From contig JAPLKL010000007.1 in assembly GCA_026388095.1 (NCBI GenBank), positions 1 through 64,000 of the forward strand: a DNA stretch of 64,000 nucleotides, read 5' to 3'. Positions 49,188 through 57,003 of the stretch are shown piece by piece. Source of the DNA: Elusimicrobiota bacterium (lineage in GTDB: Bacteria; Elusimicrobiota; Elusimicrobia; UBA1565; UBA9628). The translations under genes and the position numbers were made by a program. The first letter of the stretch is position 1, and every line of letters starts with the position of its first letter. The notes below the pieces were generated by a model that worked only from the letters and a program-made list of their open reading frames with translations, had not been told where the DNA came from and did not search any database.

Positions 49188-50165
49188 GTGGCGGACCTTT
49201 GGGGAGACGTCTGGTTCTACATCTCGACTCTGGGATTCCTCGGCAGCGGCGCGCTGTTCTTGTACCTCCTGGGCCAGTACCGTTCGGCGGTCGAGGAGAC
49301 GGATGAGAGCGACACTGCCTCTCCGTCTCAAGAGGCGGCCTCGGTGGAGCCTCCACCCGCCCAGCCTGCGGTCCTCGAATTGACCCCGGTCCCGGTGGCG
49401 ACCCCTATCGTGTCTTGGCCCAAGACCAAGACCAAGACCGCGCCAGCCGTGGCGCTGCCGGTCGCTGCCGCCCCATCTGCGAAGGTGGAACCGCAACCCT
49501 CCCCCACGACCGCCAAGGCATCGCCTGTTAGCGCTCGGGGCGTCGGCGCTCCCGCGCCGGCGAAAGGCGCGGCGCCAGAGCGCCGTGCCGGCGACGGCGT
49601 CAACCCGACCGTCGCCTACTTGCAGAACATCCGATCCCAGATGGAGAGGTTCGACAAGAACATCGCGGCGCTCAAGGCCTTGTCCGCGCAGCAGGCCGCC
49701 CAAGGCCAACTCGTGCTCAAGAAACTCTCCGAACTGGCCGAAGGATTCAAGACGGGCGCCGGCCGTGAGGAAATCCGTCCGGCCGGCACCGGCGGAACCT
49801 CCGATACCGTCGGCGGAGCCTCCGATACCGCCGGCGTCTCGCCGAGCAGCGCCTTCCCCGCAGCGACGCGATCCGCCGATCTTGCGCTGGAGACGGTTCC
49901 TCAAGCGGCCCCTGCCAGCCAGTCCGGAGCACTGCAGCCCGCCCAGGCCGCGGAGCCCGAGCCGGCGAGCGCGGCTCCGGAGTCGGTTCTTCCCATCCCG
50001 GCCCAGGAGCCGGAAGCTGAGGCGGAACCTCCCGCGGCCGCGGTTGTCGAGGCCCCGCCGCAGGAGCCCGCCACCCCCGAGCCCGCGTCACCCGCGCCGG
50101 AACCGGAACTGGAGCCGGCCGTTCGCCCATTCCAGCCGCGCAAGGGCCCGGTCTGGCCCGTCTAG
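49188..50165 (+). CDS. Membrane-anchored Pro/Ala-rich protein
   Basis: A 325-residue protein started at GTG 49188. Residues 9-26 are one membrane helix (FYISTLGFLGSGALFLYLLG). The rest is low-complexity Pro/Ala/Glu-rich except for a helical segment at about residues 135-185 (VAYLQNIRSQMERFDKNIAA, then QLVLKKLSELAEGFKT) that could be a short coiled coil. No enzyme motif is seen. It may be a periplasm-spanning anchor, by analogy with TonB-like proline-rich proteins (inference). The third PorV-like gene begins right after it and its signal sequence overlaps this gene's end. Confidence 0.7.
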   Translation: MADLWGDVWFYISTLGFLGSGALFLYLLGQYRSAVEETDESDTASPSQEAASVEPPPAQPAVLELTPVPVATPIVSWPKTKTKTAPAVALPVAAAPSAKVEPQPSPTTAKASPVSARGVGAPAPAKGAAPERRAGDGVNPTVAYLQNIRSQMERFDKNIAALKALSAQQAAQGQLVLKKLSELAEGFKTGAGREEIRPAGTGGTSDTVGGASDTAGVSPSSAFPAATRSADLALETVPQAAPASQSGALQPAQAAEPEPASAAPESVLPIPAQEPEAEAEPPAAAVVEAPPQEPATPEPASPAPEPELEPAVRPFQPRKGPVWPV

Positions 50166-50185
50166 CGTTCGCGCTGGTCCTGCTC

Positions 50186-51118
50186 GTGACCGGCGCGGCC
50201 CCGGCCCGGGGCGGCATGTTCGCGCCTTCCGCGTTCTCCGCCGGCTCCGTCGGCACGACCGGCGCGGCATTCCTCAAGCTGGTCCGCTCGGCGCGCGATT
50301 CGGCTCTGGGGGGCGCGGCGGCCGCCGGCGCGCAGGGGGCCGAGGCCCTGTTCACCAACCCCGCCGGCCTCGCTAGCCTTCTGCCGGAGTCCCCCTCCGA
50401 ACTGAGCCTCTCCTACGACAATCTCCTGGAGAGCTCTTATCTCGGCTCCGCGGCCTGGGGACGCCCGGTCGGGCGGTCCGGCGCCTTGGGCGCGGACCTG
50501 GTGTATTTCTCCCAAAGCGCCCAGACGGCCTACAACGGCCGCGGGGATGCGGTCGGCTCCTTCCGGCCTTACGATCTGGCCGTGGCCCTGGCCTACGCGC
50601 GGCGGTTCGACGGCTTCGCCCTGGGCGGCGGCCTGAAGCTGATCCGGTCGTCCCTTGATGACGTATCGGGGACGAGCGCGGCGCTCGACTTCGGCGCGCA
50701 AGCCCGCAGCATCTGCCTGGTCGGAGACCGTCCCGTCGATGTCGGGGCGCATGTCTCCAACCTCGGGCCGCCCATAAAGGTGGGCGGGACGTCGGCGCCG
50801 CTGCCCTTGGCTTTCGCGGGCGGAGTCCTTTGGCATCTGTCCACCTTCGTCGACTCGAGCCTCGACGTGCATGTGCCCTCGGACCAAGACCCTTACGTCA
50901 GTCTGGGAGTGGAGGCGACCTACAGGTTCGACCAGGGCAAGCACAGCGCCGCCCTGCGCCTCGGCTACGACCAGAACCACATCCGGGAGCTCGACGGAGC
51001 GGCTGGGTTGACCGCAGGCGGCGGCTTGGACCTGGGGGGCTTCCGGGTCGATTATGCCTGGGTCCCCTACGGAGACCTGGGCATGCAGAACCGCTTCACT
51101 CTGGCGCTGCGCTTCTAG
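50186..51118 (+). CDS. PorV/UPF0164-like outer-membrane beta-barrel protein
   Basis: A 310-residue protein from GTG 50186. The mature part shows the family start: AAFLKLVRSARDSALGGAAA, then EALFTNPAGLASLLPE, and the family end FRVDYAWVPYGDLGMQNRFT. In frame upstream, from about 50153, codons read LARLAFALVLLVTGAAPARG, a good signal peptide, but no ATG, GTG or TTG starts it; the nearest upstream candidates are CTG or ATT (50129). The real start may therefore be a rare codon inside the end of the preceding gene. The gene ends 23 bases inside the convergent inositol monophosphatase gene. Confidence 0.8.
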   Translation: MTGAAPARGGMFAPSAFSAGSVGTTGAAFLKLVRSARDSALGGAAAAGAQGAEALFTNPAGLASLLPESPSELSLSYDNLLESSYLGSAAWGRPVGRSGALGADLVYFSQSAQTAYNGRGDAVGSFRPYDLAVALAYARRFDGFALGGGLKLIRSSLDDVSGTSAALDFGAQARSICLVGDRPVDVGAHVSNLGPPIKVGGTSAPLPLAFAGGVLWHLSTFVDSSLDVHVPSDQDPYVSLGVEATYRFDQGKHSAALRLGYDQNHIRELDGAAGLTAGGGLDLGGFRVDYAWVPYGDLGMQNRFTLALRF

Positions 51119-51914
51119 CGCCGAGGCGCTCGGCCAGGATCCTGAGCATCGCGGCGTGGACGCGGCCGTTGCTGGCCAAGGTCTGACGGCCGAAAGACGC
51201 GATCCCATCCCAGGGGCGGCCGTGGAAATCCGAGACCTTCCCCCCCGCCTCGCGCACGAGCAGCAGCCCCGCGGCCACGTCCCAGGGGCTGAGGTGGAAT
51301 TCCCAGAAGCCCTCGGCGCGCCCCGCCGCCACCCAGGCCATGTCCAGGGCGGCCGAGCCGCTGCGGCGCACGTCGTGGCAGCGGACCATGAAGGAGCGGT
51401 AGAACCCGGTGTAGAAGTCGGGGCGCGAATGGCGGTCGTAGGGGAAGCCCGTGATGAGCAAAGACCGCGCCAGGCTCCGCACCGCGGAGACGCGCATCGG
51501 CTTGCCGTTGAGCCGGGCCCCGCATCCGGCTTCGGCCAGGAAGCGCTCGTCGCGGAACGGGTCGTGCACCCCGGCGAGCAGAGGGCGGCCGCGCCGCAGC
51601 AGGGCGATGGACACGCAGCCGACCGGATAGCCGTGGGCGAAGTTCGTGGTCCCGTCCAGGGGGTCGATGACCCAGACGTACTCCGAGCCGGTGTCCCGGC
51701 AGGCCTTCTCCTCGGCGCGGTAGTCATGACGCGGCAGACGGCGGCGGATCAACTCCAGGATGGCCTTCTGGCTCTCCAGGTCGGCCTGCGTGAGGAGGTT
51801 GGCCCGGCCCTTGTAGCGGATGCTCACCGAGCCGAATCGTCGCCGGAGCACTCGGCTGGCCCGGTCCAGGGCTTCCCGCAGGACGTGGCGCAGTTCAGCT
51901 CGTTCAGCGCGCAC
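51096..51914 (-). CDS. Inositol monophosphatase family protein
   Basis: A 272-residue protein of the right length. Metal-binding motifs are complete: Glu in DYRAEEKACRDTGSEYVWVI, DPLDGTTNFAHGYPVGCVSI, and WDVAAGLLLVREAGGKVSDF near the end. The family acts on inositol-1-phosphate, fructose-1,6-bisphosphate or 3'-phosphoadenosine phosphates. The substrate here is not resolved. Start is GTG 51912-51914, overlapping the end of hemD, so the two are co-translated. Confidence 0.92.
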   Translation of the reverse strand: MRAERAELRHVLREALDRASRVLRRRFGSVSIRYKGRANLLTQADLESQKAILELIRRRLPRHDYRAEEKACRDTGSEYVWVIDPLDGTTNFAHGYPVGCVSIALLRRGRPLLAGVHDPFRDERFLAEAGCGARLNGKPMRVSAVRSLARSLLITGFPYDRHSRPDFYTGFYRSFMVRCHDVRRSGSAALDMAWVAAGRAEGFWEFHLSPWDVAAGLLLVREAGGKVSDFHGRPWDGIASFGRQTLASNGRVHAAMLRILAERLGARSAAPE

Positions 51915-52674
51915 GGAAATGCCTCGCGAGCGCGCCGCAGAGGGAGGCCACTGTGGCGCGCGGAGCTTCCACCGCCGCGCTCACCCCGCGCTGTTCGAGC
52001 GCGGCGCTGGTGACCGGCCCGATCGAGGCCGCCACGGCCCGGTTGAAGAGGCGGCGGCGGGAGGCGGCGGGAAGCTGACGCAGGAGATTCTCCACGGCGG
52101 AGCCGGAGGTGAAGACCACGGCGTCGACGCCGCCGGAGGCTGCGGCCGCGCGCAGGCGCCGCGCGCCGCGTCGGTCCGCCAGAGTCCGGTAAGCGGCGAC
52201 GGCGTCGACTTTGGCCCCCTGCGCGCGCAGGAGGCGCGGCAGGACCTCGCGGCCTGCCTGCGCCCGGGGCAGGAATATCCTCTGGCCCCGCACCCGGCCC
52301 GCGACCGCGGCCAAGTCCTCGGCGCGATGCCTTCGCGGCGCCACAGCGCGCCAGCCTCTGCGGCGCAGGGCGCCGGCCGTGGCCGGGCCCACGGCGAAGA
52401 CCTTGGGCGGCGGCGACAGCCTCAGGCCCAGGGCCCGCGCGCGGGCGAAGGTGCTCTCGACGGCGCGCGCGCTCGCGAAGACCGCGGCATCGTAACGTCC
52501 GAGGTCACGCAGCGCCGCGTCCAGGCGCGTCCACGACGCGGGCGGCGCGAAGCGGATGACCGGCACGCTCCAGACGCGCGCGCCCAGCGCCCGCAAGCCG
52601 TCGGCCAAAGGGCCCGCCGGACCTTCGGGGCGGGTCACCAGGATGGTCCGCCCCATGAGAGGCTTGCAGGACAT
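51904..52674 (-). CDS. hemD: Uroporphyrinogen-III synthase
   Basis: A 256-residue HemD-family protein from ATG 52672-52674; a longer frame starts at 52710. Recognisable parts are GRTILVTRPEGPAGPLADGL at the N-terminus, YDAAVFASARAVESTFARAR, VFAVGPATAGALRR, the later VDAVVFTSGSAVENLLRQLP and VAASIGPVTSAALEQRGVSA. The enzyme closes the tetrapyrrole ring in haem and corrinoid synthesis. The family is divergent, so the call rests on the repeated two-lobe pattern. No other hem gene is nearby. A TAGAAT box five bases upstream of the ATG suggests another short-leader start. Confidence 0.85.
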   Translation of the reverse strand: MSCKPLMGRTILVTRPEGPAGPLADGLRALGARVWSVPVIRFAPPASWTRLDAALRDLGRYDAAVFASARAVESTFARARALGLRLSPPPKVFAVGPATAGALRRRGWRAVAPRRHRAEDLAAVAGRVRGQRIFLPRAQAGREVLPRLLRAQGAKVDAVAAYRTLADRRGARRLRAAAASGGVDAVVFTSGSAVENLLRQLPAASRRRLFNRAVAASIGPVTSAALEQRGVSAAVEAPRATVASLCGALARHFRAR

Positions 52675-52698
52675 GCGCCATTCTAGCAAGTGTCGGTT

Positions 52699-52727
52699 TT
52701 GACAGTCCAATTCGCGAATGGTATAAT
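52699..52727 (+). promoter_or_regulatory. Consensus sigma70 promoter of the def-fmt-rplS region
   Basis: TTGACA (52699-52704), a 17-base spacer and TATAAT (52722-52727) match the sigma70 consensus exactly in both boxes and spacing. Transcription should start about 52734-52735, five or six bases before the ATG at 52740. It is the best promoter in the window and probably drives the whole 14-gene run. Confidence 0.75.
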
Positions 52728-52739
52728 TATGAATCTTCT

Positions 52740-53306
52740 ATGGTTCTGCCGTTCTTCCCTGACAAGAAACGCCAGCCTGCCGCCGCTTTAGGAAAATCGG
52801 AGAGACTTTCCAACAAGGCGGGAGCGTTGGTCCGTCCGAAAAGCATCGCCATTTCCAATATTTTGAGCGAGGACGTGGTGATCCAGGCCCCGGCCGGGGT
52901 CGGCAAGGACGGGCTCATCGAGCTCCTGGTCGGCCGGCTCTGCGATCGCAAGGCCATCGGCAGTCCCCAGACTCTGCTGGCCAAGGTCTTGGAGCGAGAG
53001 CAGGGCATCAGCACCACCTTGGATACCGGGTTGAGCCTGCCCCACGCCCGGGTGGATTCGATCACGGAGATCGTGGCGGCGCTGGCCTTGGTCCCCCAGG
53101 GGATCGCGGACCCCAAGGCCGGAGATCTGACCATCAGGCTCATGTTCCTGTTCTTCTCCTCTAGCAGGCCGGATATCCTGCCCTTGCACCTGCAACTCCT
53201 GCGCGGGGTCGCCTCCCTATTCCAGCCCCAGATCATCGCGGAACTGGCGGGCGCGCCCGACCCGGCCGCGGCTCTGGCGATCATCCGCAGAGTGGAGAAC
53301 CCCTAG
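52740..53306 (+). CDS. PTS EIIA(Ntr)-like protein
   Basis: A 188-residue protein. After a 38-residue N-terminal extension, residues 40-185 are a PTS EIIA type-2 domain: SNILSEDVVIQAPAGVGKDG, then the active-site GLSLPHARVD with phosphorylatable His102, and LHLQLLRGVASLF near the end. EIIA(Ntr) proteins relay nitrogen or potassium signals rather than carry sugar. No EIIB or EIIC gene is present, which supports a regulatory role. It is first in the long operon. Confidence 0.88.
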   Translation: MVLPFFPDKKRQPAAALGKSERLSNKAGALVRPKSIAISNILSEDVVIQAPAGVGKDGLIELLVGRLCDRKAIGSPQTLLAKVLEREQGISTTLDTGLSLPHARVDSITEIVAALALVPQGIADPKAGDLTIRLMFLFFSSSRPDILPLHLQLLRGVASLFQPQIIAELAGAPDPAAALAIIRRVENP

Positions 53307-53328
53307 CCCGCCAGCGACGGAGATCCGG

Positions 53329-53841
53329 ATGGCCATCCTGCGCATCACCAAGCACGGCGAGCCGGTCCTCAAGAAGGCCTGCGCGCCCGTCACCTACGAG
53401 ACCTTGCTTCCGGGCCTGCCCAAGCTGCTCAAGGACATGTGGGCGACCATGTACTCGGCCAAGGGCGTCGGGTTGGCCGCGCCCCAGGTGGGACTGAGCC
53501 TGCGGCTTTCCGTCGTGGACGTGCGGCCTGAAGGCAAGGCCCAGCGCCTGGTGCTCATCAATCCCGAGATCGTCGCTCGCGAAGGGGCCATTTTCGAGGA
53601 GGAGGGCTGCCTGTCCGTCCCCGGGGTCTTCGCCCGGGTCAAGCGCTGCGCGCGCGTGCGCATCCGCGCCCTGGACGCGCGCGGGCGGCCCTTCGAGATG
53701 GAGGGCACTGGGCTCCTGGCCAAGGCCTTCCAGCACGAAGTGGACCACCTCGACGGCAAGCTCTTCATCGACCGCCTGCCTTTCACCGAGAAGCTCAAGG
53801 TCCTCTCCCTCATCAAGGATCTGCGCCGGGACTGGACGTGA
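53329..53841 (+). CDS. def: Peptide deformylase
   Basis: A 170-residue protein with all three motifs: GVGLAAPQVG (motif I), EEGCLSVPG (motif II, cysteine metal ligand) and QHEVDHLDG (motif III, two histidine ligands and catalytic Glu). It removes the formyl group from nascent proteins. Its stop overlaps the GTG start of fmt, the classical def-fmt pair. Confidence 0.97.
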   Translation: MAILRITKHGEPVLKKACAPVTYETLLPGLPKLLKDMWATMYSAKGVGLAAPQVGLSLRLSVVDVRPEGKAQRLVLINPEIVAREGAIFEEEGCLSVPGVFARVKRCARVRIRALDARGRPFEMEGTGLLAKAFQHEVDHLDGKLFIDRLPFTEKLKVLSLIKDLRRDWT

Positions 53842-54788
53842 GGACCCTCTTCTATGGTACGCCGGCGCTAGCCGTCCCGTTCCTGGACCTCCTGGCCCGC
53901 AAGAGCGCGGTCGTGGGCGTGCTCACCAGCGCGGACAAGCCCGTCGGCAGGAGCCTGCGGGTGCAGCCGACTCCGGTCAAGGCCCGGGCCCTGGAGTCGG
54001 GCCTGAAGGTCCTGCAGCCGGAGAGACCCTCGGCCGCGGCTGCGGAGCTCTCGGAGCTCAAGCCGGACCTCGCGGTGGCCGTGGCCTACGGCAAGCTCCT
54101 CCCCCCCGAACTGTTGGCGGTCCCCGCGCTGGGCAGCCTCAACGTCCATTTCTCTTTGTTGCCCAAGTACCGCGGCGCGGCGCCGGTGCAGTGGAGCCTA
54201 GCGCGCGGCGAGTCCCGTACCGGCGTCACCGTCTTCTGGATCGAAGGGGGGTTCGACACCGGCCCCGTGTTCTTGCAGCGGGCTCTCGATATCGGGCCCG
54301 ATGATGACGCGGAGGGGCTGTTCTCTCGCCTCACCGCTCTGGGCCTGGAGGCCCTGGAGCGGGCCATCGACGAGCTCGCGGCGGGCCGCGTCCGCAAGGA
54401 GCCCCAGGCCGGGGAGTCCAGCCTGGCCCCCCGCATCCGTCGGGAAGACGCCCGCATCTCTTTCTCCCGGCCCGCGCGGCAGATCCATGACCTGGTGCGC
54501 GGCATGCGCCTGTGGCCGACGGCTTATCTCGAGCTGAAGTCCCCGGCCCCGCGGCTCGTCCAGGTGCACCGGACCCGCCTGCCCGAGCCCCGCGAACGCT
54601 CCGCCTCCGGTCCGGGCCCCGGCCTCATCGTCGGCATTGAACCGCACGGCGGTATTTTGGTACAATGCTCGGACTGCAGCAGTGTTTGGCTCCTCACGGT
54701 TCAGACCGAGGGTAAAAAGCCGGTAGCCGCTGCGGATTTTCTCAATGGCCTCCGCCTCGGCGTGGGGGACTTTTTGTCTTTGGCATGA
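53838..54788 (+). CDS. fmt: Methionyl-tRNA formyltransferase
   Basis: A 316-residue protein. The formyl transfer core has LNVHFSLLPKYRGAAPVQWS with the catalytic Asn/His, then GVTVFWIEGGFDTGPVFLQR. The C-terminal tRNA-binding beta domain is present, about residues 210-310. The start is GTG 53838, sharing four bases with the def stop. Length is typical. It formylates initiator Met-tRNA, the partner step to def. Confidence 0.97.
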   Translation: MRTLFYGTPALAVPFLDLLARKSAVVGVLTSADKPVGRSLRVQPTPVKARALESGLKVLQPERPSAAAAELSELKPDLAVAVAYGKLLPPELLAVPALGSLNVHFSLLPKYRGAAPVQWSLARGESRTGVTVFWIEGGFDTGPVFLQRALDIGPDDDAEGLFSRLTALGLEALERAIDELAAGRVRKEPQAGESSLAPRIRREDARISFSRPARQIHDLVRGMRLWPTAYLELKSPAPRLVQVHRTRLPEPRERSASGPGPGLIVGIEPHGGILVQCSDCSSVWLLTVQTEGKKPVAAADFLNGLRLGVGDFLSLA

Positions 54789-55753
54789 TTCTCGATATGA
54801 AGGGGGAGGTGCGGTCGTGGGAAGCGATCGGCGTGAGTTTGGCTCTCGTGGTCGCGGTCTTCGCTCTGCTGCAATGGGGGATAGAAGGCGTGATCCATGA
54901 CCGCAAGACTCAGACCATGCCCGAGCTCAAGGGGCGGTCCATCTCCGCGGCCTTGGACCTGCTCTCCCCTCTCAACATCGGCCTGCGCAAGGAAGGCACC
55001 GAGTTCAACAACGCCGTGCCCATCGCTTCCGTGCTGCGCCAGTACCCCGCGGCCGGGACCGTGGTCCGCGAGGGCAAGATCGTCCGCGTGGTGGTCAGCC
55101 AGGGCGGAGAGACCGTCTTGACCCCGTCCATCGTGGGACTGCCCCTGCGCAACGGGGAGATGCTCTTGCGCCAGAGCCAGCTGGTGCTGGGAGAGGTCAA
55201 CGAGAGCTATTCCCTCAAGTTCGAGAAAGGCACCGTCCTCTCCCAGGAGCCCAAGGCCGAGGCCAGCGTCGAGCGCAACGCCTTGGTCAACGTCACGGTC
55301 TCGGGCGGCTCGCCGCCGACCGGGGTCAACCTCATGCCCGATTTCCTGCGCAAGAACATCCAGGAGGTCCAGTCCTGGGCCAGCACCGCGGGCGCGACGC
55401 TGAGCTCTCGCAAGGACTTGTCCTCCCCCTTCGCTTACGGGACCATCCTGTCCCAGGAACCGGCGCCGGATACTCCCTTGAGCGCGGCCGCCAAGGTCTC
55501 CGTCGTCATCAGCGGCAAGCTCGGCAAGTCCGGCGAGGCCGGCCCGGCCGTCACCAATTTCCACTACGAGCTGCCGCAGGGCGGCAGCGAGAGCCTGGTG
55601 CGCATCGTGGTCTCGGATAAGTACGGCGAGCGCGAGCTCTTCAACGGCCTGCGCCGGCCCGGCTCCAAGATCGACCTGCCGGTGCAGGAGACGGGCGGAG
55701 CGCACGTGCGCATCTTCCTCAACGGCATCCTCGTCGACGAGAGGGACATGTGA
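54785..55753 (+). CDS. Membrane protein with three PASTA domains
   Basis: A 322-residue protein. Residues 15-35 are a membrane anchor (IGVSLALVVAVFALLQWGI). Three PASTA domains follow: about 45-110 (MPELKGRSISAALDLL), 115-180 (TPSIVGLPLRNGEMLLRQSQ) and 185-245 (MPDFLRKNIQEVQSWAS), each ending in a VVSQGG, VTVSGG or VVISGK strand. The last 70 residues are a further beta domain. PASTA domains bind peptidoglycan or beta-lactams, usually on Ser/Thr kinases or penicillin-binding proteins, but no kinase domain is present here. Start overlaps the fmt stop (ATGA). Confidence 0.88.
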   Translation: MILDMKGEVRSWEAIGVSLALVVAVFALLQWGIEGVIHDRKTQTMPELKGRSISAALDLLSPLNIGLRKEGTEFNNAVPIASVLRQYPAAGTVVREGKIVRVVVSQGGETVLTPSIVGLPLRNGEMLLRQSQLVLGEVNESYSLKFEKGTVLSQEPKAEASVERNALVNVTVSGGSPPTGVNLMPDFLRKNIQEVQSWASTAGATLSSRKDLSSPFAYGTILSQEPAPDTPLSAAAKVSVVISGKLGKSGEAGPAVTNFHYELPQGGSESLVRIVVSDKYGERELFNGLRRPGSKIDLPVQETGGAHVRIFLNGILVDERDM

Positions 55754-56448
55754 CCATGACCGCGGCACGGACGGTGGAGATCGTGCCCTCGCTTCTGTCG
55801 GCGGACCTGTCCCGCCTGCCGGCCGAGCTGCGCCGGGTCCAGGAGGGCGGCGGCGAGTGGGTCACCGTGGACGTGATGGACGGGCACTTCGTTCCCAACC
55901 TGAGCTTCGGGCCCGATCTGGTGCGCGCCGTCAAGCGCCTCTCCCCCCTGCGCGTGGACGTCCATCTCATGGTGACCAACCCCGAGACCGCGGCCCCTTG
56001 GTTCATCAAGGCCGGCGCGGACCGCATCATCTTCCATCTGGAGGCCTGCGGCGACCCGCGGGCCTTGCTGCGCGCGCTGCGCGGCCAGGGCGTGGAGGCC
56101 GGCGTCGCGGTCAAACCGGGCACGCCGGCCGACGGGTTGCTGCCGCTGCTGTCCGAGGCGGACATCGCCTTGGTCATGACCGTGGAGCCGGGCTTCGGCG
56201 GGGCGGCGTTCCTCAGCGCCATGCTGCCCAAGATAACGGCGGCGCGCCGGACCCTGGACGAGGGCGGCCTGCCGTGCCGCCTGCAAGTGGACGGAGGCAT
56301 CAATCTGGATACCGTGGAAGCCGCGGCCGGGGCCGGTGCGGAGATCCTCATCGCGGGCGCCGGCGTTTTCGGCAACCCCGACCCGGCGGGGGCCATCCGG
56401 ACCTTGCGCGCCAAGGCGCAGGCCGCTTATTCCGGGCGCGCGGGCTGA
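55750..56448 (+). CDS. rpe: Ribulose-phosphate 3-epimerase
   Basis: A 232-residue TIM barrel with VEIVPSLLSADLSRLPAEL, the metal-binding aspartate in VTVDVMDGHFVPNLSFGPDL, LRVDVHLMVTNPE, MTVEPGFGGAAFLS and VDGGINLDTVEAAAGAG. It interconverts ribulose-5-P and xylulose-5-P, complementing the rpiB and tal-pgi genes at 19-22 kb. The GTG start at 55750 overlaps the PASTA gene stop; ATG 55756 is a possible alternative. Confidence 0.96.
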   Translation: MTMTAARTVEIVPSLLSADLSRLPAELRRVQEGGGEWVTVDVMDGHFVPNLSFGPDLVRAVKRLSPLRVDVHLMVTNPETAAPWFIKAGADRIIFHLEACGDPRALLRALRGQGVEAGVAVKPGTPADGLLPLLSEADIALVMTVEPGFGGAAFLSAMLPKITAARRTLDEGGLPCRLQVDGGINLDTVEAAAGAGAEILIAGAGVFGNPDPAGAIRTLRAKAQAAYSGRAG

Positions 56449-56474
56449 TTTCGAGGAGTTCAACAGGAGGAGAC

Positions 56475-56765
56475 ATGTCCGTAGTCATCAGGTTGCAGAG
56501 GACGGGAAAACCGAAGCAGGCGCACTACCGCGTGGTCGCCATCGAGCGCAGCCGGGGCAGCACGGGCAGGCCCATCGAAGTCCTGGGCAGCTACGACCCC
56601 CGCGGCGAGACGATCAACAAGAAGCTGGTGGTGCGTCAGGACCGTTACGAGGCTTGGCGCAAGAACGGCGCCCTGCCGTCCGTGACGGTGGAGAAGCTGA
56701 TGCGTCAGTCCCAGAAGAAGTCTGCGGCGCCCGCGTCGGCCGCCGCGGAGCAGGCCAAGCCATGA
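56475..56765 (+). CDS. rpsP: 30S ribosomal protein S16
   Basis: A 96-residue protein with the S16 start SVVIRLQRTGKPKQAHYRVV, then EVLGSYDPRG and KLVVRQDRYEAWRKNGALPS. The last 15 residues are an Ala-rich extension. AGGAGG precedes the ATG. It heads the conserved rpsP-khpA-trmD-rplS cluster (rimM, usual in this group, is missing). Confidence 0.97.
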   Translation: MSVVIRLQRTGKPKQAHYRVVAIERSRGSTGRPIEVLGSYDPRGETINKKLVVRQDRYEAWRKNGALPSVTVEKLMRQSQKKSAAPASAAAEQAKP

Positions 56766-56989
56766 AAGACCTCGCTCAATTCCTGGTCAAGAACCTGGCC
56801 GATCATCCGGACCAGGCCTCGGTGCAGGACTCGGAATCCGACGGAACCGTGACCTTGAAGCTGGTCGTGGCCGAGGAGGACAAGGGCAAGATCATCGGCA
56901 AGAAGGGCAAGGTGATCAAGGCCATCCGGTCCCTCGTGGGCGCGGCCGGGGCCAAGGCGCAGAAGAAGACGGTGGTGGACATCGACTGA
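56762..56989 (+). CDS. khpA: KH-domain RNA-binding protein (KhpA family)
   Basis: A 75-residue protein with one KH domain: the RNA-binding loop is KIIGKKGKVIKAIRSLVGAA (GxxG as GKKG). The N-terminal helix has DLAQFLVKNLADHPDQ. It binds RNA, probably with a KhpB/Jag partner encoded elsewhere. Start overlaps the rpsP stop (ATGA). Confidence 0.95.
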   Translation: MKDLAQFLVKNLADHPDQASVQDSESDGTVTLKLVVAEEDKGKIIGKKGKVIKAIRSLVGAAGAKAQKKTVVDID

Positions 56990-57003
56990 GGCCGAAGAAG
57001 ACC

